The notes: generated by a model from the letters alone, not told the origin. 64,000 nucleotides of DNA from Prevotella sp. E13-27 (GCF_023217965.1 NZ_JALPSC010000001.1:310001-374000); one strand, 5' to 3'. Positions 33,715 to 43,323 are shown, counted from the first letter of the stretch. Numbers and translations are program-made.

Positions 33715-34882
33715 AACTTATATTATCTGATAATTTAACAATAAGATTTATTATGTAAAACACTGTAGAAGTAACAAAGATGTCATATACTTCATCAAGG
33801 AAAACATAAGTTGTAATACAAAGAACAGAAAGATATAAAGAGAAGCCCATCCATGAGCAGAATGCGACAAGCATACGTTGCATTAGCCTAAGCCACTTAT
33901 TTTTCTGTAATTTTCTCTTAGCTAACGATTCGCTTATTTTTTTCCTACTTAGAATTAGATAGCTGAAAATAAAAAATGATATGAATAAGATTATTGCTAA
34001 AGTTGGTGATACAACATGGTGATTATTCATTAGTGCCTGATACGCATTGAAGTTAATTATAGCTCCCGGCACTCGCCCCCGATATGTGGCGTGCATATCC
34101 ATCCCACTAGAACCAATAATTATATATTTTTTTTTGGTCTTTAACCTATCAATTGCATTTCCATAAAGTAAGTCATTACCAAGATTAAACCATTCTGCGT
34201 CATATGGTATATAATCCAAATTGAGAACTAGGCTTGTACGAACCAATCTTCCATTTTCTGTATACAGAAATCCATGGCTGCTTATGTGTCTTTTTGTTAT
34301 ATCTTCATACATTTTGAGGGGCATACTTGAAAACATGCCGTCCTTTGTTTTTGAAAAATATGGGTATTTTACAAAATCAGATTCTATGGGGGTTATATTA
34401 TAATAAGCCAATCCTGCTTTTGTATTTAAACAAGTATCAGCTAATGACTCCATTTTATTGCATGGAATAACAATGCGCTCCATTTTACTAATCGTGGCAT
34501 AAAGTGTACTATCAGCATCTGTTTCCTCACCTTCTTCAAAACCGATATCCAATATAATATATGCATAGTCATTTTTTTTAGATAACACATCCAACAATTT
34601 AACTAACTTTGTGCGATCTGTCACAGGAAAGGCATCTCCTAGTGGTTTTCCATATTCGTTAGTTTTTGTAACCAATTGTTTGTCATAATCGACGTCTATT
34701 AATAACACCCCTGATTCAACACTTTCTGACGGATCATATACAACCCCACGAATTGCCTCAAATATACTAATAACTTCTTTTTCTCCACTTATTGGAAATT
34801 GGAGGTTTGTTATCCAATAGGAAAAAACGAGCATTCCTATCGAGATAACAGTAGACCAAATAATTATCTTCTTCTGTTTCAT
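33704..34882 (-). CDS. CHASE2-domain membrane protein (second cassette)
   Basis: 392 residues. A first transmembrane helix (8-26), then a periplasmic CHASE2-type sensor (about 40-285) with GVLLIDVDYD, YAYIILDIGFEE and IIIGSSGMDMHATYRGRVPG, then three C-terminal transmembrane helices (about 293-312, 337-360, 362-382). No kinase or cyclase output domain follows; the C-terminus ends shortly after the last helix. It must signal through partners, probably the caspase upstream. Its ATG overlaps the caspase stop by one base. Confidence 0.85.
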   Translation of the reverse strand: MKQKKIIIWSTVISIGMLVFSYWITNLQFPISGEKEVISIFEAIRGVVYDPSESVESGVLLIDVDYDKQLVTKTNEYGKPLGDAFPVTDRTKLVKLLDVLSKKNDYAYIILDIGFEEGEETDADSTLYATISKMERIVIPCNKMESLADTCLNTKAGLAYYNITPIESDFVKYPYFSKTKDGMFSSMPLKMYEDITKRHISSHGFLYTENGRLVRTSLVLNLDYIPYDAEWFNLGNDLLYGNAIDRLKTKKKYIIIGSSGMDMHATYRGRVPGAIINFNAYQALMNNHHVVSPTLAIILFISFFIFSYLILSRKKISESLAKRKLQKNKWLRLMQRMLVAFCSWMGFSLYLSVLCITTYVFLDEVYDIFVTSTVFYIINLIVKLSDNISYEK

Positions 34883-36819
34883 TAGTTGTTGTTGAAAATA
34901 AAATTTTTAACTGGTGTTATTCCATAAACAACTGGAATCTGAACTTTGCATTTATATTTTGAAGATTCATATATAACTTGTTTGTTTATAAAATCACACA
35001 AATTGGAGAATCCTAACCCTGGTTTTTTCAATCCTTCCAAAAAAGCTTTGGTGAAGAAGCTTGCATCTCCTTCTCCTCCATCATATGCGAATGCTCCTTC
35101 TTCAGTCGCAAAATACACACAGGTTCCATAATTATCCTCACTTTTCATTACAGTAAGAGGCCCAGTATCTGCTCCTTTTGAACCTTCAAAAGGATTGTTA
35201 CGACAGGCATCTATAATTAAGAACTTATTTTGACATTTAATTTTATCCATTTTTACTATTATATCTTGACTTTTTACACACGCCCTATCTAGTTTTGCTA
35301 CTATTTCTTTTTCATTGATTAAATTATACGGAAATTCCTCATAGTTATAAGGTAGTAAATAACTATCTTGATTGATTTGAAATCCGTGTCCAGAATAATA
35401 GACTAATGCGACATCAGCAGTAGCGGCTTCTTCGATAAACAAACGAATAGATTCTTCCATCTCTGTTTTATTGGCATTTCTTACCACAATAGGATTGTCA
35501 AATCCGATTTGCTTTAATATCTTGTACATATTCTTCACATCTGTTTGTGGACTCCTCAATTTTTTATAATTATAATAATCCCAATTACCAATTAACAATG
35601 CTGTTCTCTTTTGAGTTGTTGTTGATTTTCCTTTATTTGCCAAATTATTAGTTTTGACGTTCCCTCTTAATGTAGTTGAAACAGAACTTTCAATCTTCGA
35701 CCATTGCAACAACATTATTTTCGCATTGTCGTTCCCCTTATTTGCTGCTATTTGAAACCATTTTTTAGAATTGCCAAAATCACCATCTAAAAGATACCGT
35801 GAAGCTGCCCTCATTTGCATTAATGTGTCTCCATCCTCCGCATATTTAAGAAATGCAGACATGACGTCTTTAAAATGATACGCAGTCCCATTTCTATCAA
35901 AATAGAAAAACGTCTTATCTTTAGAACCAACAGACGCAATTCCATATTTAATATCAAGGCAATCGTCTTCATTATATACAATTGGTAAAACTATTTTTCC
36001 TTCTTTATTGATTACCCCCCATTTGTTATTCTTTTTAACCAAGGCTAAACCTCCTTTAAACTCATACGCTTCATCAAATTCAGATGGAATAACGCGTTTC
36101 CCATTTAAATCAATATATCCGTAACTATTATTCCAACGGACGGCTGCCATGCCTTCCGAGAAATACTTTACTGATTCAAAACCTTGCATTCGAGGATTTA
36201 TTTTTTCTGTCTTTTTATTTAAAAAGCCCCATTCTCCTTTATATTTTACTCCTGCAAAGCCCTCATAAAATGAAGTACAAACACTTTCATATTTGAAATC
36301 AATGACAGTTTTTCCCTTCCTATCAATGAATCCCCATTTTCCATTTTTATTCATAGCTGGTGCAAGTCCATCTTGAAAGGCAAGAACTCCAACATATTTG
36401 GGAGGAATTTGCACAACACCCTGTTTGTCAATAAAACCAAACAATCCATTAATTCTTACTGCAGCTAAACCTTCATAAAAATCACCTATTTTACCAACTT
36501 TCTGAACTATTCTCCCATCGTATTTAATAGCATCAAAGACAACTTTACCTTTTGTGTCAATAAAAGCAAAAGATTCTCCTATTTGAGCAAAAGCCAAATC
36601 GTCGTGATATGGTCCCAAAAAACTATAAAGTAGATATTTCGTTATAACACCTCCATTCCAGTTGTATAAAGTATTTCTGGAACGATAAACCCTATCTATC
36701 CCAGCATATTTAAAAACCATTTCAGGTATTTCATTATGATAAACACTTTGTGTGTATGAATTTTGTGGCACACACAAAACTAATAATAAAAGAAGAATTT
36801 GTATCGTTTTTGTTTTCAT
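34882..36819 (-). CDS. WG-repeat protein with C-terminal caspase (C14) domain
   Basis: 645 residues with a signal peptide (1-24). About six WG repeats (roughly 75-315) include LFGFIDKQGVVQIPPKY, KWGFIDRKGKTVIDFKY and KWGVINKEGKIVLPIVY. A Sel1-like segment lies at 328-373. The caspase domain (405-640) has the catalytic His478 in YYSGHGF and Cys539 in DACRNNPF, preceded by RTALLIGNWDY. It is an exported, probably active cysteine protease with a sensor-like front end. It starts 21 bases after the stop of the truncated sigma copy and is first gene of the cassette caspase > CHASE2 > exported protein. Confidence 0.92.
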   Translation of the reverse strand: MKTKTIQILLLLLVLCVPQNSYTQSVYHNEIPEMVFKYAGIDRVYRSRNTLYNWNGGVITKYLLYSFLGPYHDDLAFAQIGESFAFIDTKGKVVFDAIKYDGRIVQKVGKIGDFYEGLAAVRINGLFGFIDKQGVVQIPPKYVGVLAFQDGLAPAMNKNGKWGFIDRKGKTVIDFKYESVCTSFYEGFAGVKYKGEWGFLNKKTEKINPRMQGFESVKYFSEGMAAVRWNNSYGYIDLNGKRVIPSEFDEAYEFKGGLALVKKNNKWGVINKEGKIVLPIVYNEDDCLDIKYGIASVGSKDKTFFYFDRNGTAYHFKDVMSAFLKYAEDGDTLMQMRAASRYLLDGDFGNSKKWFQIAANKGNDNAKIMLLQWSKIESSVSTTLRGNVKTNNLANKGKSTTTQKRTALLIGNWDYYNYKKLRSPQTDVKNMYKILKQIGFDNPIVVRNANKTEMEESIRLFIEEAATADVALVYYSGHGFQINQDSYLLPYNYEEFPYNLINEKEIVAKLDRACVKSQDIIVKMDKIKCQNKFLIIDACRNNPFEGSKGADTGPLTVMKSEDNYGTCVYFATEEGAFAYDGGEGDASFFTKAFLEGLKKPGLGFSNLCDFINKQVIYESSKYKCKVQIPVVYGITPVKNFIFNNN

Positions 36820-36840
36820 GTGATTTATTTTTTATAGTTA

Positions 36841-36951
36841 TTATTGGAGTAGGAAGATAGCAGCCTCTTCATCGTGAGGTTTCTCTAGAATCATCTCGAC
36901 AATCTGTCGGTCGGATAATATGCGATAGTCTGTCATAGAGTGATAATCCAT
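36841..36951 (-). pseudogene. Truncated duplicate of the sigma-factor 5' end
   Basis: 36 codons (MDYHSMTDYRILSDRQIVEM and onward to AAIFLLQ) closely match the first 35 residues of the sigma factor at 51598-52260, then a stop. It has no promoter-binding regions and cannot act as a sigma factor. The open frame ends 21 bases before the WG-caspase ATG, so it may serve only as a translated leader. Confidence 0.9.
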
Positions 36952-37076
36952 TAAATTAGCCGTTTTAGGTTACATGCTAATCATCCATATTTGGCTACTA
37001 AATTACTAATTAGGAGCAAAAGGGCAACAATAGACATACAAGAATTAACATTTTTTACAGAACGCGTATATCTTTT
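36845..37076 (-). repeat. Duplicated sigma-gene promoter region (partner 52154-52386)
   Basis: About 232 bases match the 5' end and upstream 125 bases of the sigma gene. Conserved blocks include GTTTTAGGTTA, TTTGGCTACTAAATTACTAATT and TAACATTTTTTA. The conserved upstream blocks with no clean TAnnTTTG element suggest a promoter read by an alternative sigma factor, possibly the sigma factor encoded by the source gene. Confidence 0.85.
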
Positions 37077-37327
37077 CGTATAGACGCATGTCAAGTATCA
37101 GACTCAAAAGGCATCATCTCTCAATAACCGTGGGTTCACCTAAGCGGAACCCACGGAGTACATGAATAAGTCAAAAAGATATACTTCTCACTTCTGCACA
37201 TCTCCCATCCTCTGAGCATGGCGAAGATGTCGAAGCCTTCCCAGCCGCACTCCTGCAGCGCCATTGCTGCGCCAAGCATCATCCAGAGTGAAGGCTGTTC
37301 CGAGGGTATGTCATCCAAAAACTAAGA
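37077..37327. other. Intergenic stretch with a 10-bp stem hairpin and a possible gene remnant
   Basis: CCGTGGGTTC (37128-37137) and GAACCCACGG (37147-37156) form a perfect 10-bp stem with a 9-base loop but no T-run. A minus-strand open frame (37136-37318, TTG start, 60 codons, PSLWMMLGAAMALQECGWEG) has base composition unlike the AT-rich surroundings and may be a fragment of a lost gene; no family was recognised. Confidence 0.4.
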
Positions 37328-37362
37328 AAGGACTGACAGACGCAAAAGATCTGTCAGTCCTT
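37328..37362 (-). terminator. Rho-independent terminator, probably bidirectional
   Basis: A 13-bp perfect stem (AAGGACTGACAGA with TCTGTCAGTCCTT) around a 9-base loop. It is followed by CTTTTTATTT on the plus strand and by TCTTAGTTTTT on the minus strand. It lies 36 bases beyond the stop of the gene at 37398. Confidence 0.85.
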
Positions 37363-37397
37363 CTTTTTATTTATTTGCTTCTGTTATTCTCACATTT

Positions 37398-38039
37398 TCA
37401 TATTGTCACAACAACTTTATATGCCACGATGCACTTGCTGTCGGCAATATATTTCTGAATATACGTTTCGCCAAGTGCCAGTCCCACAAGTTTATTGTCT
37501 TGTATAGTCGCTATCACGCCATCAGCGAAAACTAACGAGTCGCCTTCTTCGCACTCTAGCGTTCCATTCACTTGCAGATGCAACAATTCCGGTTGCACCT
37601 TATAGTAAGTAAAGGGCCCCATTTTCGTCATCACCCCAAGTGCATTCTCCGCCAGTTCCGTAACATACCAGTTATATCTCCGCTGATAGCCAAAGCCGTT
37701 CGACTGCAGGGTCAGCATAGCTCCTATCTGCGCCCACCATCCATACGTCATCGTATCGAAGCCATAGGCGAAGTAGTTGTCATATCCTGTGTAGGTATGG
37801 TCTTCGTTGAAGGCAATTAGTTCATAATACCCTTGCTCTTGGTTTCCCCATAGCCAACTGCCTATGAGCGTCACCTCTTCCACAGGCGTATCCTTCTGTA
37901 CGAACGTAACACTATCTATCTCTTCGATAGGTATATCGCTCACTGTCCCACCCTTATAATGGATGCGAATCTGGTTCTGAGCCGAGCTAACGATGCTCAC
38001 CCCCAACAAACAACATGCTACAAGAATCGTTCTCTTCAT
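37398..38039 (-). CDS. Exported lipocalin-like protein of unknown function
   Basis: 213 residues with a signal peptide (MKRTILVACCLLGVSIVSSA). After an N-terminal strand region common in Prevotella exported proteins (IRIHYKGGTVSDIPIEEIDS) comes a lipocalin-like barrel pattern (LIGSWLWGNQEQGYYELIAF, ending LTLQSNGFGY and YNWYVTEL). The C-terminus (GDSLVFADGVIATIQDNKLV, GLALGETYI) looks like a Big_2 immunoglobulin-like fragment. Role unknown. It ends at a strong terminator. Confidence 0.7.
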   Translation of the reverse strand: MKRTILVACCLLGVSIVSSAQNQIRIHYKGGTVSDIPIEEIDSVTFVQKDTPVEEVTLIGSWLWGNQEQGYYELIAFNEDHTYTGYDNYFAYGFDTMTYGWWAQIGAMLTLQSNGFGYQRRYNWYVTELAENALGVMTKMGPFTYYKVQPELLHLQVNGTLECEEGDSLVFADGVIATIQDNKLVGLALGETYIQKYIADSKCIVAYKVVVTI

Positions 38040-38098
38040 AACAGCATTTCTTTTTTATTTACGCCATAGATAGAGAACGGTTTTGAAATTAGAATCTA

Positions 38099-39430
38099 TC
38101 AAGTTTTATTATCTCTTTTTGTTTTATTATAATGATATTCTTGCACTAATCCAAACCATTGTCTAATTTTGATTTTATCCTCAGCAAACATAGTATCAGA
38201 GTAAGGAAATGCACGCATATTCTTATCCGAATCAATAATATTACCCTCAAACATTCCATCTCGACATAAGTCTTTATCATAAATAATTAAACAAGGCATC
38301 TGTCTCCCATTTGCCAATGCTGCTTCAACATGCAACCAAGGAGATGAATATAATTTATTTTTAATCTCTTTCCGGTCCTTGCCCGCTACATGCTTATGAA
38401 TAAAGCCATTGACTACATTTAAATACCCAAAAGCTAATATAACGCAACCATCACATCTCTCCAAATGCGTTGCTACATCTGTCAATTGTGAAACATTTTG
38501 GTATTGTTCCCTTTCTATCTTCTGAATATCAACGTTGCCCAATTTCTTCAGGGCAGCAATTGAAGAGTCGAATTGTTTTCTTTGGGTCGAATCAAGAATT
38601 CCAAGTTTACTTACAAAAAGATTGATTGTCTTGTTTCTTGGTTTATATCTGTTTTCTTCAGGAACGCCTTCAGAATGAAAAACACCTTTCTCATCCAAAT
38701 ACTCAAGAATTGGATGAGGATCTTTGTCACCAGCAATTCCTATGGTCGCAGAATCCAATCCCACTGCCTCATCAAAACATGCGCCTTCCAATTTGCAGTC
38801 TTCATCAAATCTTACCTTTTTAACATTAGAGTTCACAAAATTAGCTTTTTCCAATATGCAATTTTTAAAAGATGTACGATTAAGAATTGCACAAAAGAAG
38901 ATAGCACCTTTTGCATCAACATTATTAATACTACATTCTTGAAGAACAGCGTGAAAGAAATCTGCCTTACGCATAGAAAGACGCCTTCTTCTATAAATAA
39001 ATTTAAGGAATCCATTTTCAGTTGATTCAAATTTCACTCTGAATTCTGGCTTTATTAAGGCATTTAACATATTCACATATTGTATTTCCTGCCCCTTCAT
39101 ATTACCCGCATACGAGAATCCGTCTGCAATGGTTTTCTGGAGCCCTACAGAAATCGGTTTACGCAACAGTTCTACCATTAGATTCTTTGCCTCCTTGGTA
39201 TAATTGGGTTTGTACAGGAACTTCCACCATGGTCTCTTTAGAAAGCCCCTCAATAGAATTGCAGCAGTCGACTGCTCTATTGGATTCTCAGAGAATAGAG
39301 ACTTCGCACATTCATGGAAGAATTGTGCGTTACGTGATTGTTGCTGCACAAGATATACAGCAAAAGGCACTACAATAGCCAATGCACCTACGACTATAGT
39401 GGCAATAGCAAAAAAAGTACTTTCATTCAT
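38099..39430 (-). CDS. Membrane pentapeptide-repeat protein with TIR/deoxyribosyltransferase-like C-terminus
   Basis: 443 residues. An N-terminal transmembrane helix (6-28) places the rest in the cytoplasm. Residues about 150-225 are pentapeptide repeats (MRKADF, AKGAIF, ILEKANF, LEGACF). The C-terminal domain (about 268-420) shows a Rossmann-like pattern: LFVSKLGILDSTQRKQFD, LERCDGCVILAFGYLN, then SPWLHVEAALANG with Glu369 and PCLIIYDKDL. This arrangement is typical of TIR and nucleoside-deoxyribosyltransferase-like domains, whose catalytic Glu sits in the equivalent helix. An NAD- or nucleotide-cleaving effector is inferred. Confidence 0.7.
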   Translation of the reverse strand: MNESTFFAIATIVVGALAIVVPFAVYLVQQQSRNAQFFHECAKSLFSENPIEQSTAAILLRGFLKRPWWKFLYKPNYTKEAKNLMVELLRKPISVGLQKTIADGFSYAGNMKGQEIQYVNMLNALIKPEFRVKFESTENGFLKFIYRRRRLSMRKADFFHAVLQECSINNVDAKGAIFFCAILNRTSFKNCILEKANFVNSNVKKVRFDEDCKLEGACFDEAVGLDSATIGIAGDKDPHPILEYLDEKGVFHSEGVPEENRYKPRNKTINLFVSKLGILDSTQRKQFDSSIAALKKLGNVDIQKIEREQYQNVSQLTDVATHLERCDGCVILAFGYLNVVNGFIHKHVAGKDRKEIKNKLYSSPWLHVEAALANGRQMPCLIIYDKDLCRDGMFEGNIIDSDKNMRAFPYSDTMFAEDKIKIRQWFGLVQEYHYNKTKRDNKT

Positions 39431-39723
39431 ATTCTTACTTCAACTATAAAATATCTATTATTACTTTCCTACAACAGAAAACTTTGTGCTCTCGCATCCT
39501 CCTCACCAACTCCTTCAGATTATTCTCCGCAACAGTCCCTTCTTCGCCCTAATTTTTGTAGTTTATAAAGTACTTGTCTTCACCATCCCACACCCCAAAA
39601 CCTATACCGAAGTTCTGCGTAGAAAACAGCGCCTCCAAGTGGAGGCCTGTCACTTCTCATCTCCAATCCAATTAAGTGTAGGCATATCTTCAGTTCCTTT
39701 CTCTTCATTTTAATTGGCACCCT
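39431..39723. other. Intergenic interval after the BspA gene
   Basis: No convincing gene. A small hairpin, GCCTCC with GGAGGC (39631-39646), lies about 80 bases beyond the BspA stop and could help end the long operon, although its T-run is poor. A 42-codon minus-strand frame begins at about 39709 but has no recognisable features. Confidence 0.4.
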
Positions 39724-42700
39724 TTATCTCACCATAATCTTCTGTCCATTCACGATATAGATTCCCTTCGAGAGTCCCTCAACAGTATTCGTACCCTGCT
39801 TCAGTGTCACCCTTCTCATCAGTTGACCACTAACAGCATAGATATTACAGTTACCGTTTGTTGTGCTCTCGATATAGATAATGCCGTTGTTGGAGTACAT
39901 TCGCTGCGATGAAGTAAGAATATTCGCAATAGCTGTAGTTCCCTCCATAAGATCAGATATAGAAATAACCTTTCTTGCTGCTGCGCTACCCGATGTCGTA
40001 AAGTACGCCTCGAATGGACGAATATCTCTAGAGTTTTTAACGAAAATGCTTCCTGGGGCATTATCATCATCTTGATTTAGAGCATAAATACTATCATTCT
40101 TTGTTAGCATCTGGAAGGCTGGATAGAAACGATGTGCCTCAGATACAATGGGATGAATATCTGTAGCCTCAACCCTTGCATTCTGAGCAGAAAATGCAAC
40201 ATAGCCAGTAATGTTATAAAAGTCTTGATAACCCTCCCAATTAGGCATACTGATGATATAAGGAGTATTAGCTCTGATACCTTCTGCTTCAACCAACCCA
40301 TCATCTGTCAGTTCACGAAGCCAAAATAGTTTTTCTCCTGTACCAGCTTTCTTAAATGGCTTTATAGCATCGCCACTTGACGTTTTATATGTAGTAACAT
40401 CAAATGGCAAAGCAATGGATTCCCATCCTTGACATTTACCTTTTTCTGTTTTCAAGCTGAAATTATGTGTATAAGAGATATTGGCAGCCGTAAATGCTTT
40501 GGGACAATAGAAATTGCCTATGCTCTCATCCGTCAGAGTGATATCTGGGATCTCGTTATCAACAATAACATTTCTTATGCCAAATGGCTTATACTCTTTT
40601 TTAGCGACATAGAACAACAAGTTAGGATTAGCAATATGGTTCACGAACTCATCAGATGGTTTGAATGATGGATTCCATAGAATCGCAGCCAACTGATTAC
40701 AATCTTTAAGCACATTCTGTCCAACATAAGAAATGCCACCTGGAATTGATAGAGAGATCATTTTGTTTCCCATAAATGCTTCATCTAAAATCCTCGTTAC
40801 TGGATATTGAACATTCTCATATTCAACATAGGTTGGTATCACAATATGGTCAACGGAACTCGCAGACTTAATCTCAGCATATTTCGTTTTTTCATGAATA
40901 ACGTAGGTGAGACCATCTATCACTGGAGTTGGATCAGGCTTGATTTCTTGAATTTTTACAAAGTTCTTCCAACCGCCTAAATTTTTATACATGTCAACTT
41001 TCCCTACAGGGACATATAAAGTAGCATTAGAGTAGATAGTATTATTATAATCACCAAAAACATTATCCTTAATCTCGAAAGGGGCTTCCATATTTGAAAC
41101 AATCTCTACCAGGTCTGAGCAACCATAGAAAGCATTACTTCCAATGGTATCTAGCGTATTGGGAAGTTCTATAATCGATATTCTTCGACAACTTCTAAAA
41201 GCCTCATCATCAATTATAACGAGGTGGTTAGGCAAATTAATAGAAGAAAGATTACTACATTGTTCAAAAGCACTTTTACCAATGCAAGTTACTGTTTCTG
41301 GCAATGTAATAGATTGCAATGTAGAGCACCATGAAAACGCATCATTACCTATTTCAGTAGTACCGGAAGGAACTGTAGAATTCTTACATCCAATAAAAAG
41401 AACTGTCCCTTTCATAATTGCATTGCAGTCATCCTTTGAATTATAAACATCATTTCCACTCTCTACAGTAATGGAAGAAAGATTATCACAACTATTAAAA
41501 GCTAATGAACCTATCTCATACACAGACGATGGTATAGAAACACTTGTTAAACCCGTATTATAAAATGCATAACGGCCAATCGTCTTCAGTGTGTTAGGAA
41601 ATACGACTGATGTAACTTTTGAACAACTTCTAAAAGCCTCATCATCAATTATAACGAGGTGGTTAGGCAAATTAATAGAAGAAAGATTACTACATTGTTC
41701 AAAAGCACTTTTACCAATGCAAGTTACTGTTTCTGGCAATGTAATAGATTGCAATGTAGAGCACCTAGAAAATGCATCATTACCAATCTCAACAACATTA
41801 TATTTATCCCCATTCTCTTTGGTTACAATTGCAGGAATTCTGTATGAGTTTTTTGAATACTTTCCTTCTTGAGGTTTTGTAACCTTGACATTATTTATGT
41901 TTGTTGCATCTATTTCATAATAAATACCGTCGACCTCGAAATTCCATTCTATATCTTCACCATGAATTTCATATATACCTAAAAAATTTACTGTCCATCC
42001 ATTATACTGCATATAATCGTTTTTAGTGTTTTCTGGTACAAATAGAGCTGCATTATTGGAAATATTCATAAAAACATTTGAATTTATCTCAAATGGAGCT
42101 ACAATCAGAGACGTTACTTTTGATAATTCTGAACAGTCAACAAACGACCAATCCCCTATTTCATTCAACGACGAAGGTAATATAATCTCTTTGAGCTTTG
42201 AACAACTATGGAATGCACTACTGCCAATCGACACAACAGAGTTTGGAATCACCATGCCTTCTATATCCAAAGCATAAAAAGCACTACTCCCGATTTTTGA
42301 GATTCCATCTGGAATCACTGTCGACTTACATCCTGCAACAAGCTCATCTCCTTTAAGAATTGCATTACAATCGTTACGGGAATCATAAACTGCATTTCCT
42401 GCTTCAACCTTTAATATCTGCAAATTCTCACAACTAACAAAAGGATTTGAGTCAATACTTTTTACTGACTTCGGAATAACAATCTCTGTCAAAGCACTAC
42501 ATCCTTGAAAGGCATTCATACCAATTTTCTCAAGTGATGAAGGAAGAACCAAAGGTGATAATTCTGAACAGTTAACAAACGACCAATCCCCTATTTCATT
42601 CAACGACGAAGGTAATATAATCTCTTTGAGCTTTGAACAACTATGGAATGCACTACTGCCAATCGACACAACAGAGTTTGGAATCACCATGCCTTCTATA

Positions 42701-43317
42701 TCCAAAGCATAAAAAGCACTACTCCCGATTTTTGAGATTCCATCTGGAATCACTGTCGACTTACATCCTGCAACAAGCTCATCTCCTTTAAGAATTGCAT
42801 TACAATCGTTACGGGAATCATAAACTGCATTTCCTGCTTCAACCTTTAATATCTGCAAATTCTCACAACTAACAAAAGGATTTGAGTCAATACTTTTTAC
42901 TGACTTCGGAATAACAATCTCTGTCAAAGCACTACATCCTTGAAAGGCATTCATACCAATTTTCTCAAGTGATGAAGGAAGAACCAAAGGTGATAATTCT
43001 GAACAGTTAACAAACGACCAATCCCCTATTTCATTCAACGACGAAGGTAATATAATCTCTTTGAGCTTTGAACAACTATGGAATGCACTACTGCCAATGG
43101 AAGTAACATTGTAAATGATATTACCATATTTCACTTTAGATGGTATTATGTATGATATACCTGTATAAGCCCCCGATGACGGTTTTACTACTTTTGCATT
43201 ATTATTTGCATCAACCTCATAATATATGCCATCAACCTCGAATGATTCTGCGAATGCTGAGGAAGATATAAAAATAAAGGCTATTAAGGCAAAAAATCTT
43301 GAAAATATCTTATTCAT
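39724..43317 (-). CDS. Giant BspA-like leucine-rich repeat surface protein
   Basis: 1197 residues with a signal peptide (1-23). Most of the protein is BspA-type LRR_5 units (IGSSAFHSCSKLKEIILPSS, AFQGCSALTEIVIPKSVKSI). A 145-residue module is repeated with near-perfect DNA identity. After about 800 the repeats thin out, and the end is a T9SS-type sorting domain (GNCNIYAVSGQLMRRVTLKQ ... LSKGIYIVNGQKIMVR). BspA-like proteins bind host or bacterial surfaces; the partner here is unknown. It is the last gene of the sigma-headed operon, 6 bases after the BACON lipoprotein gene. Confidence 0.92.
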   Translation of the reverse strand: MNKIFSRFFALIAFIFISSSAFAESFEVDGIYYEVDANNNAKVVKPSSGAYTGISYIIPSKVKYGNIIYNVTSIGSSAFHSCSKLKEIILPSSLNEIGDWSFVNCSELSPLVLPSSLEKIGMNAFQGCSALTEIVIPKSVKSIDSNPFVSCENLQILKVEAGNAVYDSRNDCNAILKGDELVAGCKSTVIPDGISKIGSSAFYALDIEGMVIPNSVVSIGSSAFHSCSKLKEIILPSSLNEIGDWSFVNCSELSPLVLPSSLEKIGMNAFQGCSALTEIVIPKSVKSIDSNPFVSCENLQILKVEAGNAVYDSRNDCNAILKGDELVAGCKSTVIPDGISKIGSSAFYALDIEGMVIPNSVVSIGSSAFHSCSKLKEIILPSSLNEIGDWSFVDCSELSKVTSLIVAPFEINSNVFMNISNNAALFVPENTKNDYMQYNGWTVNFLGIYEIHGEDIEWNFEVDGIYYEIDATNINNVKVTKPQEGKYSKNSYRIPAIVTKENGDKYNVVEIGNDAFSRCSTLQSITLPETVTCIGKSAFEQCSNLSSINLPNHLVIIDDEAFRSCSKVTSVVFPNTLKTIGRYAFYNTGLTSVSIPSSVYEIGSLAFNSCDNLSSITVESGNDVYNSKDDCNAIMKGTVLFIGCKNSTVPSGTTEIGNDAFSWCSTLQSITLPETVTCIGKSAFEQCSNLSSINLPNHLVIIDDEAFRSCRRISIIELPNTLDTIGSNAFYGCSDLVEIVSNMEAPFEIKDNVFGDYNNTIYSNATLYVPVGKVDMYKNLGGWKNFVKIQEIKPDPTPVIDGLTYVIHEKTKYAEIKSASSVDHIVIPTYVEYENVQYPVTRILDEAFMGNKMISLSIPGGISYVGQNVLKDCNQLAAILWNPSFKPSDEFVNHIANPNLLFYVAKKEYKPFGIRNVIVDNEIPDITLTDESIGNFYCPKAFTAANISYTHNFSLKTEKGKCQGWESIALPFDVTTYKTSSGDAIKPFKKAGTGEKLFWLRELTDDGLVEAEGIRANTPYIISMPNWEGYQDFYNITGYVAFSAQNARVEATDIHPIVSEAHRFYPAFQMLTKNDSIYALNQDDDNAPGSIFVKNSRDIRPFEAYFTTSGSAAARKVISISDLMEGTTAIANILTSSQRMYSNNGIIYIESTTNGNCNIYAVSGQLMRRVTLKQGTNTVEGLSKGIYIVNGQKIMVR
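42121..43098 (-). repeat. 435-bp tandem repeat inside the BspA-like gene
   Basis: The phrase beginning TGATAATTCTGAACAG occurs at 42121, 42556 and 42991, exactly 435 bases apart (145 codons). The first two units are almost identical throughout and the third is partial. A separate pair spaced by the same 435 bases occurs at 41191 and 41626 in the same gene. The array is in frame, so copy number can change without frameshift. Confidence 0.95.
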
Positions 43318-43323
43318 AATTTC

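Noticed and set aside
39580..39709. 42-codon minus-strand frame after the BspA gene
   Set aside because: No recognisable motif, no start context and a small hairpin inside; judged non-coding.
41100..43100. Regular repeats considered as a CRISPR array
   Set aside because: The period is 435 bases, in frame, and encodes leucine-rich repeats; there are no short identical repeats with unique spacers.
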